Assembly: GCA_031255425.1 (NCBI GenBank)
Contig: JAIRSN010000020.1
Span: forward strand, 1 to 5,809
DNA: 5,809 nucleotides
Direction of reading: 5' to 3'
Source: Dysgonamonadaceae bacterium
Lineage (GTDB): Bacteria > Bacteroidota > Bacteroidia > Bacteroidales > Azobacteroidaceae
Position numbers and translations under genes: made by a program. Numbering within the stretch: the stretch's first letter is position 1; every line of letters begins with the position of its first letter. Below are positions 1 to 5,809 of this stretch, in pieces. Below the pieces are notes generated by a model. That model made no database searches, was not told the origin of the DNA, and saw only the letters and a program-made list of their open reading frames with translations.

Positions 1-342
1 AGAATATCTCAAAACATCCTTTGGAATCGTTTGGCAACTCCCGGTGGTTTGGCAGAATGGTTCGCTGATAGCGTCCGGGTCAACGGGAGCTTGTTTACTT
101 TCTATTGGGACGGCTATCCTTCCGTAACGGAGCTTGTTGAATTAAATCCCCCTTTTCTTATCCGGTTCCGCTGGCTGGAGGAAAATGCAGATACGTATTT
201 TGAATTTAAATTGCATAAAATTGAACTGACCGGTAGCCTGATGCTCGAAATAACGGATTTTGCCGAGGCAGGCGAAAAAGAACAAACAATCATCCTCTGG
301 AACACGCAAATAAAAACACTCAAAAGAAAATTAGGGCTTTAA
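1..342 (+). CDS. START-like domain protein, 5' end cut by the window edge
   Basis: The reading frame is open from base 1 to the TAA at 340-342, giving 113 visible residues. It resembles the small START-like (AHSA1/SRPBCC-fold) proteins common in Bacteroidota, which are usually about 125-130 residues, so roughly the first 15 residues are probably missing. Recognisable family features are the TPGGLAEWFAD segment near the start, the core FLIRFRWLEE, the TYFEF strand, the LEITDFAEAGEKE stretch, and a C-terminal helix ending in LWNTQIKTLKRKLGL. An internal TTG at 31 could serve as a start but would cut into the domain, because the upstream residues RISQNILWNRL also fit the family. The fold forms a hydrophobic ligand cavity, but no ligand or role is known to me for this subfamily. 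No signal peptide or membrane segment is visible, so a cytoplasmic location is inferred. No clear hairpin terminator follows it. Family call fairly sure; function unknown. Confidence 0.85.
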   Translation, partial: RISQNILWNRLATPGGLAEWFADSVRVNGSLFTFYWDGYPSVTELVELNPPFLIRFRWLEENADTYFEFKLHKIELTGSLMLEITDFAEAGEKEQTIILWNTQIKTLKRKLGL

Positions 343-372
343 TCCGCAGTCACCATTTTCTTTTTCAGGCAC

Positions 373-403
373 TTTCATTTTTCACCGGAAAACGCTACCT
401 TTG
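373..403 (+). promoter_or_regulatory. Bacteroidota-type promoter for the aldolase gene
   Basis: TACCTTTG at 396-403 matches the Bacteroidota -7 consensus TAnnTTTG exactly. A weaker -33 candidate, TTTC at 373-376 (consensus TTTG), lies 19 bases upstream, which is normal spacing. The predicted transcript start is near 408-410, giving a leader of about 45 bases before the ATG at 454. The leader ends in an A-rich stretch without a Shine-Dalgarno sequence, as is typical for the phylum. The promoter suggests that the aldolase gene is transcribed independently of the START-like gene upstream. Confidence 0.6.
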
Positions 404-453
404 CAGCCACGTAAAAGCAATAATTTCTATAAACCGAATAAATTGATAAAAAA

Positions 454-1446
454 ATGGTAAGTTACAAAGAATTAGGCTTGGTTAACAGCCGCGAAATGTT
501 TAAAAAAGCATTCGAAGGAAAATACGCGATCCCGGCATTCAATTTCAATAATATGGAACAAATGCAGGCGATCATTCAGGCATGTGTGGAAGAAAGTTCG
601 CCGGTGATCCTGCAGGTTTCGAGCGGCGCCCGCAAGTATGCCAATCAGACTATTTTGCGCTACATGGCGCAGGGAGCGGTCGAATATGCAAAGGAACTGG
701 GGAAAAACATCCCGATTGTGCTGCATCTCGACCACGGCGATACGTTCGAGTTGTGCAAAAGCTGCATCGATTTCGGCTTTTCCTCTGTGATGATCGACGG
801 TTCGCATCATCCTTACGACAAAAATGTGGAATTAACGCGGAAAGTAGTGGAATATGCGCATCAGTACGATGTGACGGTGGAAGGCGAGCTGGGCGTTCTG
901 GCAGGCATCGAAGACGATGTAGTGGCAGAGCATCACACCTACACCCAGCCGGAAGAGGTAGAAGATTTTGTGTCGAAAACAGGCGTGGATTCGCTTGCCA
1001 TCTCTATCGGAACTTCGCACGGCGCCAATAAATTCAAACCGGAACAGTGTACCCGCAATGCGGAAGGCGTTTTGGTGCCGCCGCCCTTGCGTTTCGACAT
1101 TCTGGAAGCAATCGAGAAACGGATTCCGGGTTTTCCCATTGTCTTGCACGGGTCTTCTTCCGTTCCGCCGAAGTATGTGGAAATCATCAACACCTACGGC
1201 GGAAAACTGAAAGACGCAATCGGTATTCCCGAAGAAGAATTGCGCCGCGCATCGAAATCGGCGGTGTGCAAAATCAATATCGACTCGGACGGACGGCTGG
1301 CAATGACGGCGGCTATCCGGGAGAATTTCAACCTGCATCCCGAATGGTTCGACCCGCGCCAGTATTTAGGACCCGCCCGCGAATGGCTGAAAGAATTGTA
1401 TAAACACAAAGTGGTTCATGTCCTGGGTTCTGCCGGACACGCTTAA
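454..1446 (+). CDS. fba: class II fructose-bisphosphate aldolase
   Basis: This 330-residue cytoplasmic enzyme interconverts fructose 1,6-bisphosphate with dihydroxyacetone phosphate and glyceraldehyde 3-phosphate, in glycolysis and gluconeogenesis, using a divalent metal (usually zinc). It spans the whole TIM-barrel family. The first family signature, IPIVLHLDHGD, holds the likely catalytic Asp93 and metal ligand His94. The second, VEGELGVLAGIED, follows at 142-154. Further likely metal ligands are His189 in GTSHG and His232 in HGSSSVP. The phosphate/substrate-binding NID motif is at 275-277. Length and sequence match the roughly 330-residue form in Bacteroidales, longer than the approximately 285-residue Bacillus type. 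The ATG at 454 is preferred because the N-terminus (MVSYKELGLVNSREMF) matches the family and no in-frame upstream start is needed. It has its own promoter and a strong terminator, so it is probably monocistronic. Sugar-bisphosphate relatives such as tagatose-bisphosphate aldolase are possible but less likely. Confidence 0.96.
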   Translation: MVSYKELGLVNSREMFKKAFEGKYAIPAFNFNNMEQMQAIIQACVEESSPVILQVSSGARKYANQTILRYMAQGAVEYAKELGKNIPIVLHLDHGDTFELCKSCIDFGFSSVMIDGSHHPYDKNVELTRKVVEYAHQYDVTVEGELGVLAGIEDDVVAEHHTYTQPEEVEDFVSKTGVDSLAISIGTSHGANKFKPEQCTRNAEGVLVPPPLRFDILEAIEKRIPGFPIVLHGSSSVPPKYVEIINTYGGKLKDAIGIPEEELRRASKSAVCKINIDSDGRLAMTAAIRENFNLHPEWFDPRQYLGPAREWLKELYKHKVVHVLGSAGHA

Positions 1447-1470
1447 AGAATCATATTTGAAGGAATTAGA

Positions 1471-1501
1471 AATGCTGCCGGGGACCCGGCAGCATTTTTT
1501 T
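1471..1501 (+). terminator. intrinsic terminator of the aldolase gene, perhaps shared with alaS
   Basis: The arms AATGCTGCCGGG (1471-1482) and CCCGGCAGCATT (1485-1496) are perfectly complementary over 12 bp. In RNA the top pair would probably open to give a tetraloop. A run of seven T lies at 1495-1501, so the plus strand has the full stem plus U-tract of a Rho-independent terminator, 24 bases after the aldolase stop. Read from the minus strand, the same hairpin starts three bases after the alaS stop codon. The bases following it (ATTTCTAATTCC) make only a poor U-tract, so termination in that direction would be weaker. Confidence 0.9.
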
Positions 1502-4112
1502 ATTTTATCTTGCTTATCATTTCGTCTAAAGCCGCCGACAAACCGTCGGGGTCTTTTCCGCCTGCCGTCGCAAAGTGAGCTTGTCCGCCGCCGCCGCCCT
1601 GGATATGCCGGGCGGCTTCGCGAACGATTTGTCCCGCGTGGAGTCCGCTTTGAACCAGGTCGTCGCTGATCATCAATGTCAGCAGCGGTTTGTTTTCGGC
1701 ATTCGTCGCGGCGGCAAAACAGGCTTTTTCGGGAAACTCGCCCCTTATCTGAAACGCCATGTCTTTCACCGTTTCGGCGCTGAACAGCCCTTTGAGTACA
1801 AAAAGGTGAATGCCGTTCACCTGGTGATGTGTCTCGATCACCTGTTTCTTAAGCATCGCCAGCTTTTCTTTCAGGTAGGTTTCCACTTGTTTTTTCAGTC
1901 CCGCGTTCTCGTCGAAAAACTTCCGGAGCGCAAGCACCAGGTCCGGCGTGTTGTTGAACATCGACCGGACGCTGTGAATAATATCCTGTTGGGCATAGAA
2001 AAAGTTTTCTGCTGCCTCCGCCGTAATCGCTTCGATGCGGCGGATGCCGGCGGCAATGGACGATTCGCCGATAATCCGGAAACTTCCGATTTGCCCGGTC
2101 GAAGCGGCATGCGTTCCTCCGCACAATTCCACGGACGAGCCGAACCGCACGACGCGAACGTCCTCTCCGTATTTCTCGCCGAACAGTGCCATCGCGCCCA
2201 ATTTCTTTGCTTCGGCAATCGGTACGTGCCGCCGTTCGTCCAAAGCGATGTTCCCGCGCACCTTGGCGGTCACTTTTTGCTCTACCGTCCGGATTTGTTC
2301 GTCCGTCAGCTTTTGGAAATGCGAAAAGTCGAAACGCAGAAAGTCCGGGGAAACAAAGGAGCCTTTTTGCTCTACATGCGTGCCCAAAACCTCCCGCAAC
2401 GCTTCGTGCAGCAGGTGGGTCGCCGTATGGTTACATTCCGTTGCGCGCCTTTTTTGGGTATCGACTTCGGCGGTGAACGTTCCCGTTACGTTTTCCGGCA
2501 GTTGTTTCACCAGATGAACCGGCAGGTTATTCTCCCGTTTCGTATCAAAGACGGCAATGCGCTTGCCTTCGCGGTCGGTTAACCTGCCGCAGTCCCCGAC
2601 CTGACCGCCCATTTCGGCATAGAAAGGCGTTTTGGACAAAACAACCTGGTAATATTCCGTGTTTTTCTGTTTCACCTTGCGGTAACGGAGGATTTGTGTC
2701 TCGGCGGAAATCTCATCGTATCCCACAAACGCGGATTCTCCTTCTCTTACGGAAATCCAATCGTCCGTTTCCACCGCTGCGGCATTCCGCGCCCGGTCTT
2801 TTTGTTTCGCCATTTCCGCATCGAAAGCCGCCCGGTCTACATTCATTCCTTCTTCCCTCAAAATCAATTCCGTCAGGTCTAAAGGAAATCCGTACGTGTC
2901 GTACAGCGTGAAAGCGTCCCCCCCGTCGATAACGGTTTTCCGGAGCGCCCGGGCTTCCTGTACTTTTTTATCCAGCAGTTTGATGCCTGTTTCGAGCGTT
3001 CTCAGGAAAGATTCTTCTTCTTCCTTAATCACTTTTTCTATCAGTTCCCTTTGGGCAATCAGTTCGGGATAGGCGTCGCCCATCGAATCGATCAGCGCGG
3101 GCAACAGCTTGTAGAGAAACGCCCTTCGTTGTCCCAGAAAAGTGTAGCCGTAGCGGACGGCGCGGCGCAAAATCCGCCGGATTACATACCCGGCTTTCGC
3201 ATTCGAGGGGAGTTGCCCGTCGGTAATCGAAAAGGCAATCGTGCGGATATGGTCGGCGATTACACGCCGGGCAACGTCTTCGGCGGGGAGGTCTCCGCTT
3301 CGTCCGGTGATGACACTTATCTCCCGGAGAAGCGGCTGGAAAACATCCGTGTCGTAGTTCGATGTTTTGCCTTGCACCGCCATACACAGCCGCTCGAATC
3401 CCATGCCGGTATCAATCACCTTGTTCGGCAGTTCTTCCAGCGAACCGTCGGCTTTCCGGTTGAATTGCATAAACACCAGGTTCCAGATTTCGATTACCTG
3501 CGGATGATCGTTATTTATCAGGGTAAGCCCGTCGATTTTCTCTTTCTCTTCCTTCGGACGGAGGTCGATATGGATTTCCGAACACGGACCGCACGGACCG
3601 GTGTCGCCCATCTCCCAGAAATTATCTTTTTTACTGCCGTTCAGAATGCGTTCTTTCGGAAGATATTTTTCCCAATAGCCCGCCGCTTCGTCGTCCCTCT
3701 CCAGTTTCTCGGAGGGATTTCCTTCGAAAACGGTCACGTACAGGTTGTTTTTGTCCAATCGCAACACTTCCGTCAGGTATTCCCACGCACAGGCGATGGC
3801 TTCCTCCTTGAAATAATCGCCGAACGACCAGTTTCCCAACATCTCAAACATGGTATGATGGTAGGTATCGTGCCCGACTTCCTCCAGGTCGTTGTGTTTG
3901 CCGCTTACGCGCAAACATTTCTGGGAATCGGCTACCCGCGGATATTTGATGGGCACATTTCCCAGGATAATATCTTTGAATTGATTCATTCCCGCATTGG
4001 TAAACATCAACGTAGGGTCGTCTTTGATAACCATCGAGGCGGAGGGTACTATCTTGTGTCCTTTTTTCTCAAAATAATCTTTAAATGATTGACGGATTTC
4101 TTTAGCTTTCAT
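1500..4112 (-). CDS. alaS: alanyl-tRNA synthetase
   Basis: This 870-residue cytoplasmic enzyme attaches alanine to tRNA-Ala and hydrolyses mischarged Ser- and Gly-tRNA. Length is standard (about 870-880). The class II catalytic core covers roughly residues 1-240: the N-terminus has the family sequence [15 protein letters not shown], the motif 2 region is near 59-105 ([20 protein letters not shown], then [16 protein letters not shown]), and motif 3 is GMGFERL at 236-242. The tRNA-recognition region around 287-325 ([29 protein letters not shown]) follows. The editing domain keeps its full zinc site, His562 and His566 in HTATH plus Cys664 and His668 in CGGTH. A coiled-coil stretch (about 735-762) leads to the C-terminal DHHA1 domain with the glycine loop QGGGGGQ at 838-844. 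All key residues checked are present, so I expect full activity. The gene is convergent with the aldolase and divergent from the M23 peptidase gene. The ATG at 4112 gives the canonical N-terminus. Confidence 0.98.
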   Translation of the reverse strand: MKAKEIRQSFKDYFEKKGHKIVPSASMVIKDDPTLMFTNAGMNQFKDIILGNVPIKYPRVADSQKCLRVSGKHNDLEEVGHDTYHHTMFEMLGNWSFGDYFKEEAIACAWEYLTEVLRLDKNNLYVTVFEGNPSEKLERDDEAAGYWEKYLPKERILNGSKKDNFWEMGDTGPCGPCSEIHIDLRPKEEKEKIDGLTLINNDHPQVIEIWNLVFMQFNRKADGSLEELPNKVIDTGMGFERLCMAVQGKTSNYDTDVFQPLLREISVITGRSGDLPAEDVARRVIADHIRTIAFSITDGQLPSNAKAGYVIRRILRRAVRYGYTFLGQRRAFLYKLLPALIDSMGDAYPELIAQRELIEKVIKEEEESFLRTLETGIKLLDKKVQEARALRKTVIDGGDAFTLYDTYGFPLDLTELILREEGMNVDRAAFDAEMAKQKDRARNAAAVETDDWISVREGESAFVGYDEISAETQILRYRKVKQKNTEYYQVVLSKTPFYAEMGGQVGDCGRLTDREGKRIAVFDTKRENNLPVHLVKQLPENVTGTFTAEVDTQKRRATECNHTATHLLHEALREVLGTHVEQKGSFVSPDFLRFDFSHFQKLTDEQIRTVEQKVTAKVRGNIALDERRHVPIAEAKKLGAMALFGEKYGEDVRVVRFGSSVELCGGTHAASTGQIGSFRIIGESSIAAGIRRIEAITAEAAENFFYAQQDIIHSVRSMFNNTPDLVLALRKFFDENAGLKKQVETYLKEKLAMLKKQVIETHHQVNGIHLFVLKGLFSAETVKDMAFQIRGEFPEKACFAAATNAENKPLLTLMISDDLVQSGLHAGQIVREAARHIQGGGGGQAHFATAGGKDPDGLSAALDEMISKIK

Positions 4113-4126
4113 CTTTTTGCAGTATA

Positions 4127-4134
4127 CAAATCTA
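4127..4134 (-). promoter_or_regulatory. candidate -7 promoter element for alaS
   Basis: On the minus strand this reads TAGATTTG, an exact match to the Bacteroidota -7 consensus TAnnTTTG. No convincing -33 TTTG lies 19-21 bases upstream; that stretch is simply AT-rich. The box ends only 14 bases before the alaS ATG, so the leader would be about 8-11 bases, unusually short. It may be the true promoter or a chance match in AT-rich DNA. Confidence 0.4.
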
Positions 4135-4198
4135 AATAAACGGCGAATCAGGAATTATATATTATAAACCTTCATTCATTAAACTTTTTTAAAAACGA

Positions 4199-4230
4199 TT
4201 TGCAAAAATACAACAAATAGCTTACTTTTG
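4199..4230 (+). promoter_or_regulatory. Bacteroidota-type promoter for the M23 peptidase-merR operon
   Basis: TTTG at 4199-4202 and TACTTTTG at 4223-4230 match the -33 (TTTG) and -7 (TAnnTTTG) elements exactly, separated by 20 bases, which is within the usual 19-21. Transcription should start around 4235-4237, leaving a leader of about 22-24 bases before the ATG at 4259. This is the best promoter match in the window. Confidence 0.75.
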
Positions 4231-4258
4231 TTTCACATTGAACCATAAATTTCTATTA

Positions 4259-5212
4259 ATGAGAAATATCTTTTATAAATACAATCCTCACACATTAAGT
4301 TATGAGCGTGTATATCCGTCTATCAAACAAAAAGTTTGGGGCGTTTTCCGTCAACTGTTTATTGGTATATTGATTGGTGTTGCGCTGTTTTCCATCACCG
4401 ACTACTCTTTTGACTCTCCCATGAAGCAACAACTGAAAAAGGAGAATAAACTGTTGTTGACACAATACCAGATTTTGTCCAAACGAATCGACGAAAACGA
4501 ACGGATCCTGGAAGAATTGCAGGAGAGGGACGACAACCTTTACCGCAGTATGTTTAACGCCAATCCGGTTCCGTCGTCCATCCGGAAACCGGGCGTGGGG
4601 GGAACCGACCGCTACGAACACCTGCTGACCATGCACAATCCGGAACTGATTATCTCGACCACGGCGAAGCTGGATATGATGACTAAACAGTTGTATGTGC
4701 AATCCAATTCTTACGACGAATTAACCGAATTGATCAAAACCAACGAGGAACGGATAAAAAATGTGCCGAGCATTGTGCCGCTTTCTTCCAAACAAATGAA
4801 AGGAATCAGTTCCGGGTTCGGAATGCGCGTGCATCCCATCTACGGAAACCTGCGGAAACATACGGGTATCGACCTGAATGCCAATATCGGAACGCCCATT
4901 TACGCCACCGGAAGCGGAACGGTCGAAACGGCGGGATGGGAAGGCGGATACGGATATACGGTGATGATTAACCACGGGTTCGGATACAAAACCCGCTACG
5001 GGCACTGTTCCGAATTGAAAGTTCGCACAGGACAAAAGGTCGTCCGGGGACAGGAAATTGCCACCGTCGGCGCTACCGGCGCGGCTACCGGACCGCACCT
5101 GCATTACGAAGTGATTGTAAAAGAGCGGTATGATAACCCCGCCAAATACTTCTTTATGAATTTGACCCCCGAAGAATACGAACAAATATTGTTTGATGCC
5201 GAAAACAGATAA
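4259..5212 (+). CDS. membrane-anchored M23 (LytM/lysostaphin-type) metallopeptidase
   Basis: This is a 317-residue zinc endopeptidase of family M23, expected to cut peptide cross-links of peptidoglycan from the periplasmic side of the inner membrane. In order there is a short basic cytoplasmic N-terminus, one hydrophobic segment at about 27-46 (FIGILIGVALF core) acting as a membrane anchor, a coiled coil at about 54-92, a linker, and the M23 domain at about 180-295. By analogy with LytM, His201 and Asp205 (HTGID) and His282 (HLH) are the zinc ligands, and His249 (RYGHC) and His280 the catalytic pair. All five are present, so it is probably active rather than a LytM-type activator. The ATG at 4259 is chosen over an in-frame TTG at 4238 because the TTG falls at the predicted transcript start and MRNIFYKYNP matches the N-terminus of Bacteroidales relatives. 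It is divergent from alaS and five bases upstream of the MerR gene. The exact physiological substrate is not visible. Confidence 0.93.
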   Translation: MRNIFYKYNPHTLSYERVYPSIKQKVWGVFRQLFIGILIGVALFSITDYSFDSPMKQQLKKENKLLLTQYQILSKRIDENERILEELQERDDNLYRSMFNANPVPSSIRKPGVGGTDRYEHLLTMHNPELIISTTAKLDMMTKQLYVQSNSYDELTELIKTNEERIKNVPSIVPLSSKQMKGISSGFGMRVHPIYGNLRKHTGIDLNANIGTPIYATGSGTVETAGWEGGYGYTVMINHGFGYKTRYGHCSELKVRTGQKVVRGQEIATVGATGAATGPHLHYEVIVKERYDNPAKYFFMNLTPEEYEQILFDAENR

Positions 5213-5217
5213 ATCAA

Positions 5218-5556
5218 ATGGAATTTAAATCGGAAAAAATATTCTATTCCATTAAGGAAGTGGCAGAGATGTTTGATGTAAACCAATCGTTGCTGCGCTA
5301 TTGGGAAAAGGAGTTTCCCTCCATCAAACCGGTGAAGACCCCGAAAGGCACCCGCCAATACAGGAAGGAAGACATCAACGAAATCCGGCTGATTCATTAT
5401 TTAGTGAAAGAAAAGGGAATGACTTTGCCCGGAGCCAAACAAAAACTCAAAGAAAACCGGGACAAGGTGGTTCAAACCGGCGAGATCATTCACCGCTTGA
5501 AAACGGTCCGCGCGGAACTGATGAAACTGAAAGCCGAAATCGAAGACTTGGAATAA
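5218..5556 (+). CDS. small MerR-family transcriptional regulator
   Basis: This 112-residue protein has an N-terminal MerR winged helix-turn-helix: YSIKEVAEMFDVNQSLLRYWEKEFP at 10-34 is the recognition helix-turn-helix, and the wing TPKGTRQYRKEDI at 41-53 follows. A second helical part (RLIHYLVKEKGMTLPGAKQKL, about 57-77) and a C-terminal coiled coil (about 87-112), which normally forms the antiparallel dimer, complete it. No effector-binding domain and no cysteines are present, so it is unlikely to sense metals or drugs like MerR or BmrR. It probably acts as a DNA-binding or nucleoid-type dimer, but its ligand and targets are unknown. The ATG lies five bases after the M23 peptidase stop, with no Shine-Dalgarno sequence, so the two are probably co-transcribed. 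As I recall, the M23-MerR pair recurs in Bacteroidales genomes. No clear terminator follows; 78 bases downstream a palindromic tandem array begins. Confidence 0.92.
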   Translation: MEFKSEKIFYSIKEVAEMFDVNQSLLRYWEKEFPSIKPVKTPKGTRQYRKEDINEIRLIHYLVKEKGMTLPGAKQKLKENRDKVVQTGEIIHRLKTVRAELMKLKAEIEDLE

Positions 5557-5590
5557 ATTCCCCCTTTCGTAGAATCCTGCTAATTTGTTC

Positions 5591-5633
5591 ATTTATTACT
5601 TTCCGGGTCACCCTGAAATCGCAAATGTTAACG
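5591..5633. repeat. diverged leading copy of the 43-bp repeat
   Basis: This segment lines up without gaps with the 43-bp units that follow. It shares GGTCACC (5606-5612), AAATC (5616-5620), AAATG (5623-5627) and AAC (5630-5632), while its first third is largely changed. Its palindrome is TTTCCGGGT-C-ACCCTGAAA at 5600-5618, with one mismatched pair out of nine. It is best read as an old flank copy of the array. The 34 bases between the MerR stop and this copy (5557-5590) show no gene or clear signal. Confidence 0.7.
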
Positions 5634-5809
5634 CCGGAACGTTTTAAAGGTCACCTTTAAATCATAAATGAGAACTCCGGAACGTTTTAAAGGTCACCTT
5701 TAAATCATAAATGGGACTCCGGAACGTTTTAAAGGTCACCTTTAAATCATAAATGAGAACTCCGGAACGTTTTAAAGGTCACCTTTAAATCATAAATGAG
5801 AACTCCGGA
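5634..5809. repeat. tandem array of 43-bp palindromic units, running off the window
   Basis: Four complete units start at CCGGAACG at 5634, 5677, 5719 and 5762, and a fifth begins at 5805 and is cut by the edge. Units 1, 3 and 4 are identical. Unit 2 is 42 bp, with GGGACT in place of GAGAACT before the next unit. Each unit contains the 19-bp palindrome TTTAAAGGTCACCTTTAAA, with nine-base arms around a single central C; in unit 1 it is at 5643-5661. Each unit junction carries the palindrome TCCGGA. There are no unique spacers, so this is not CRISPR. The near-identity of the units points to recent amplification or conversion. Function is unknown. Options are a multi-site operator, a string of small RNA hairpins, or a neutral minisatellite. 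Confidence 0.97.

Noticed and set aside
31..342. TTG at 31 as the start of the START-like gene
   Set aside because: The frame is open upstream to base 1 and those residues fit the START-like family, so the gene is cut by the edge instead.
1575..2582. Long plus-strand open frame (335 codons) antisense to alaS
   Set aside because: It lies wholly within the well-supported alaS gene, its translation resembles no family I know, and it is rich in Arg, His, Phe and Val as expected of a complementary-strand shadow.
3051..4088. Second long plus-strand open frame (345 codons) antisense to the alaS catalytic domain
   Set aside because: It is a shadow of the conserved AlaRS coding sequence, with no recognisable domain, promoter or start context.
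4238..4258. TTG start adding seven residues to the M23 peptidase
   Set aside because: The TTG coincides with the predicted transcript start of an excellent promoter, and the ATG at 4259 gives the N-terminus expected for the family.
5581..5587. TAATTTG as a promoter -7 box reading into the repeat array
   Set aside because: It is one base short of TAnnTTTG, and no -33 TTTG is found at the right distance.
5634..5809. CRISPR array
   Set aside because: Units are directly adjacent with no unique spacers, and no cas genes are present. It is a simple tandem repeat.
5634..5809. Palindromic units as a series of intrinsic terminators for the M23-merR operon
   Set aside because: None of the hairpins is followed by a T-tract on either strand, and the stems are AT-rich apart from GGT/ACC.

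Overview
The window looks like ordinary chromosome from a member of the Bacteroidota, most likely the order Bacteroidales. Three lines of evidence support this. The proteins resemble Bacteroidales versions from end to end (330-residue class II aldolase, START-like domain protein, membrane-anchored M23 peptidase followed by a minimal MerR protein). Promoter candidates fit the Bacteroidota -7 consensus TAnnTTTG, one with a well-placed -33 TTTG. There are no Shine-Dalgarno sequences, only A-rich leaders. Genes are of middling GC content and the spacers are AT-rich. Genus cannot be told from the sequence alone.

Layout. Bases 1-342 hold the 3' part of a START-like domain protein gene cut by the left edge. 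A 111-base spacer with a promoter leads to a class II fructose-bisphosphate aldolase (454-1446, +). A strong hairpin terminator at 1471-1501 separates it from the convergent alanyl-tRNA synthetase gene alaS (4112-1500, -). A 146-base divergent spacer carries promoters in both directions. An M23 metallopeptidase gene (4259-5212, +) and a small MerR-type regulator gene (5218-5556, +) follow as an apparent two-gene operon, five bases apart. The rest (5557-5809) is non-coding and dominated by a tandem array of 43-bp units, each with a 19-bp palindrome. The array runs off the right edge.

Functionally this is a housekeeping neighbourhood: glycolysis/gluconeogenesis, tRNA charging and cell-wall remodelling. 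All catalytic residues I could check in the aldolase, AlaRS editing site and M23 peptidase are present, and no gene appears broken. I see no mobile element, CRISPR array, RNA gene or defence system.

The one feature that known genes do not explain is the palindromic array downstream of the MerR gene. It has four near-identical units, a fifth beginning at the edge, and an older diverged copy in front whose palindrome is largely kept by paired substitutions.
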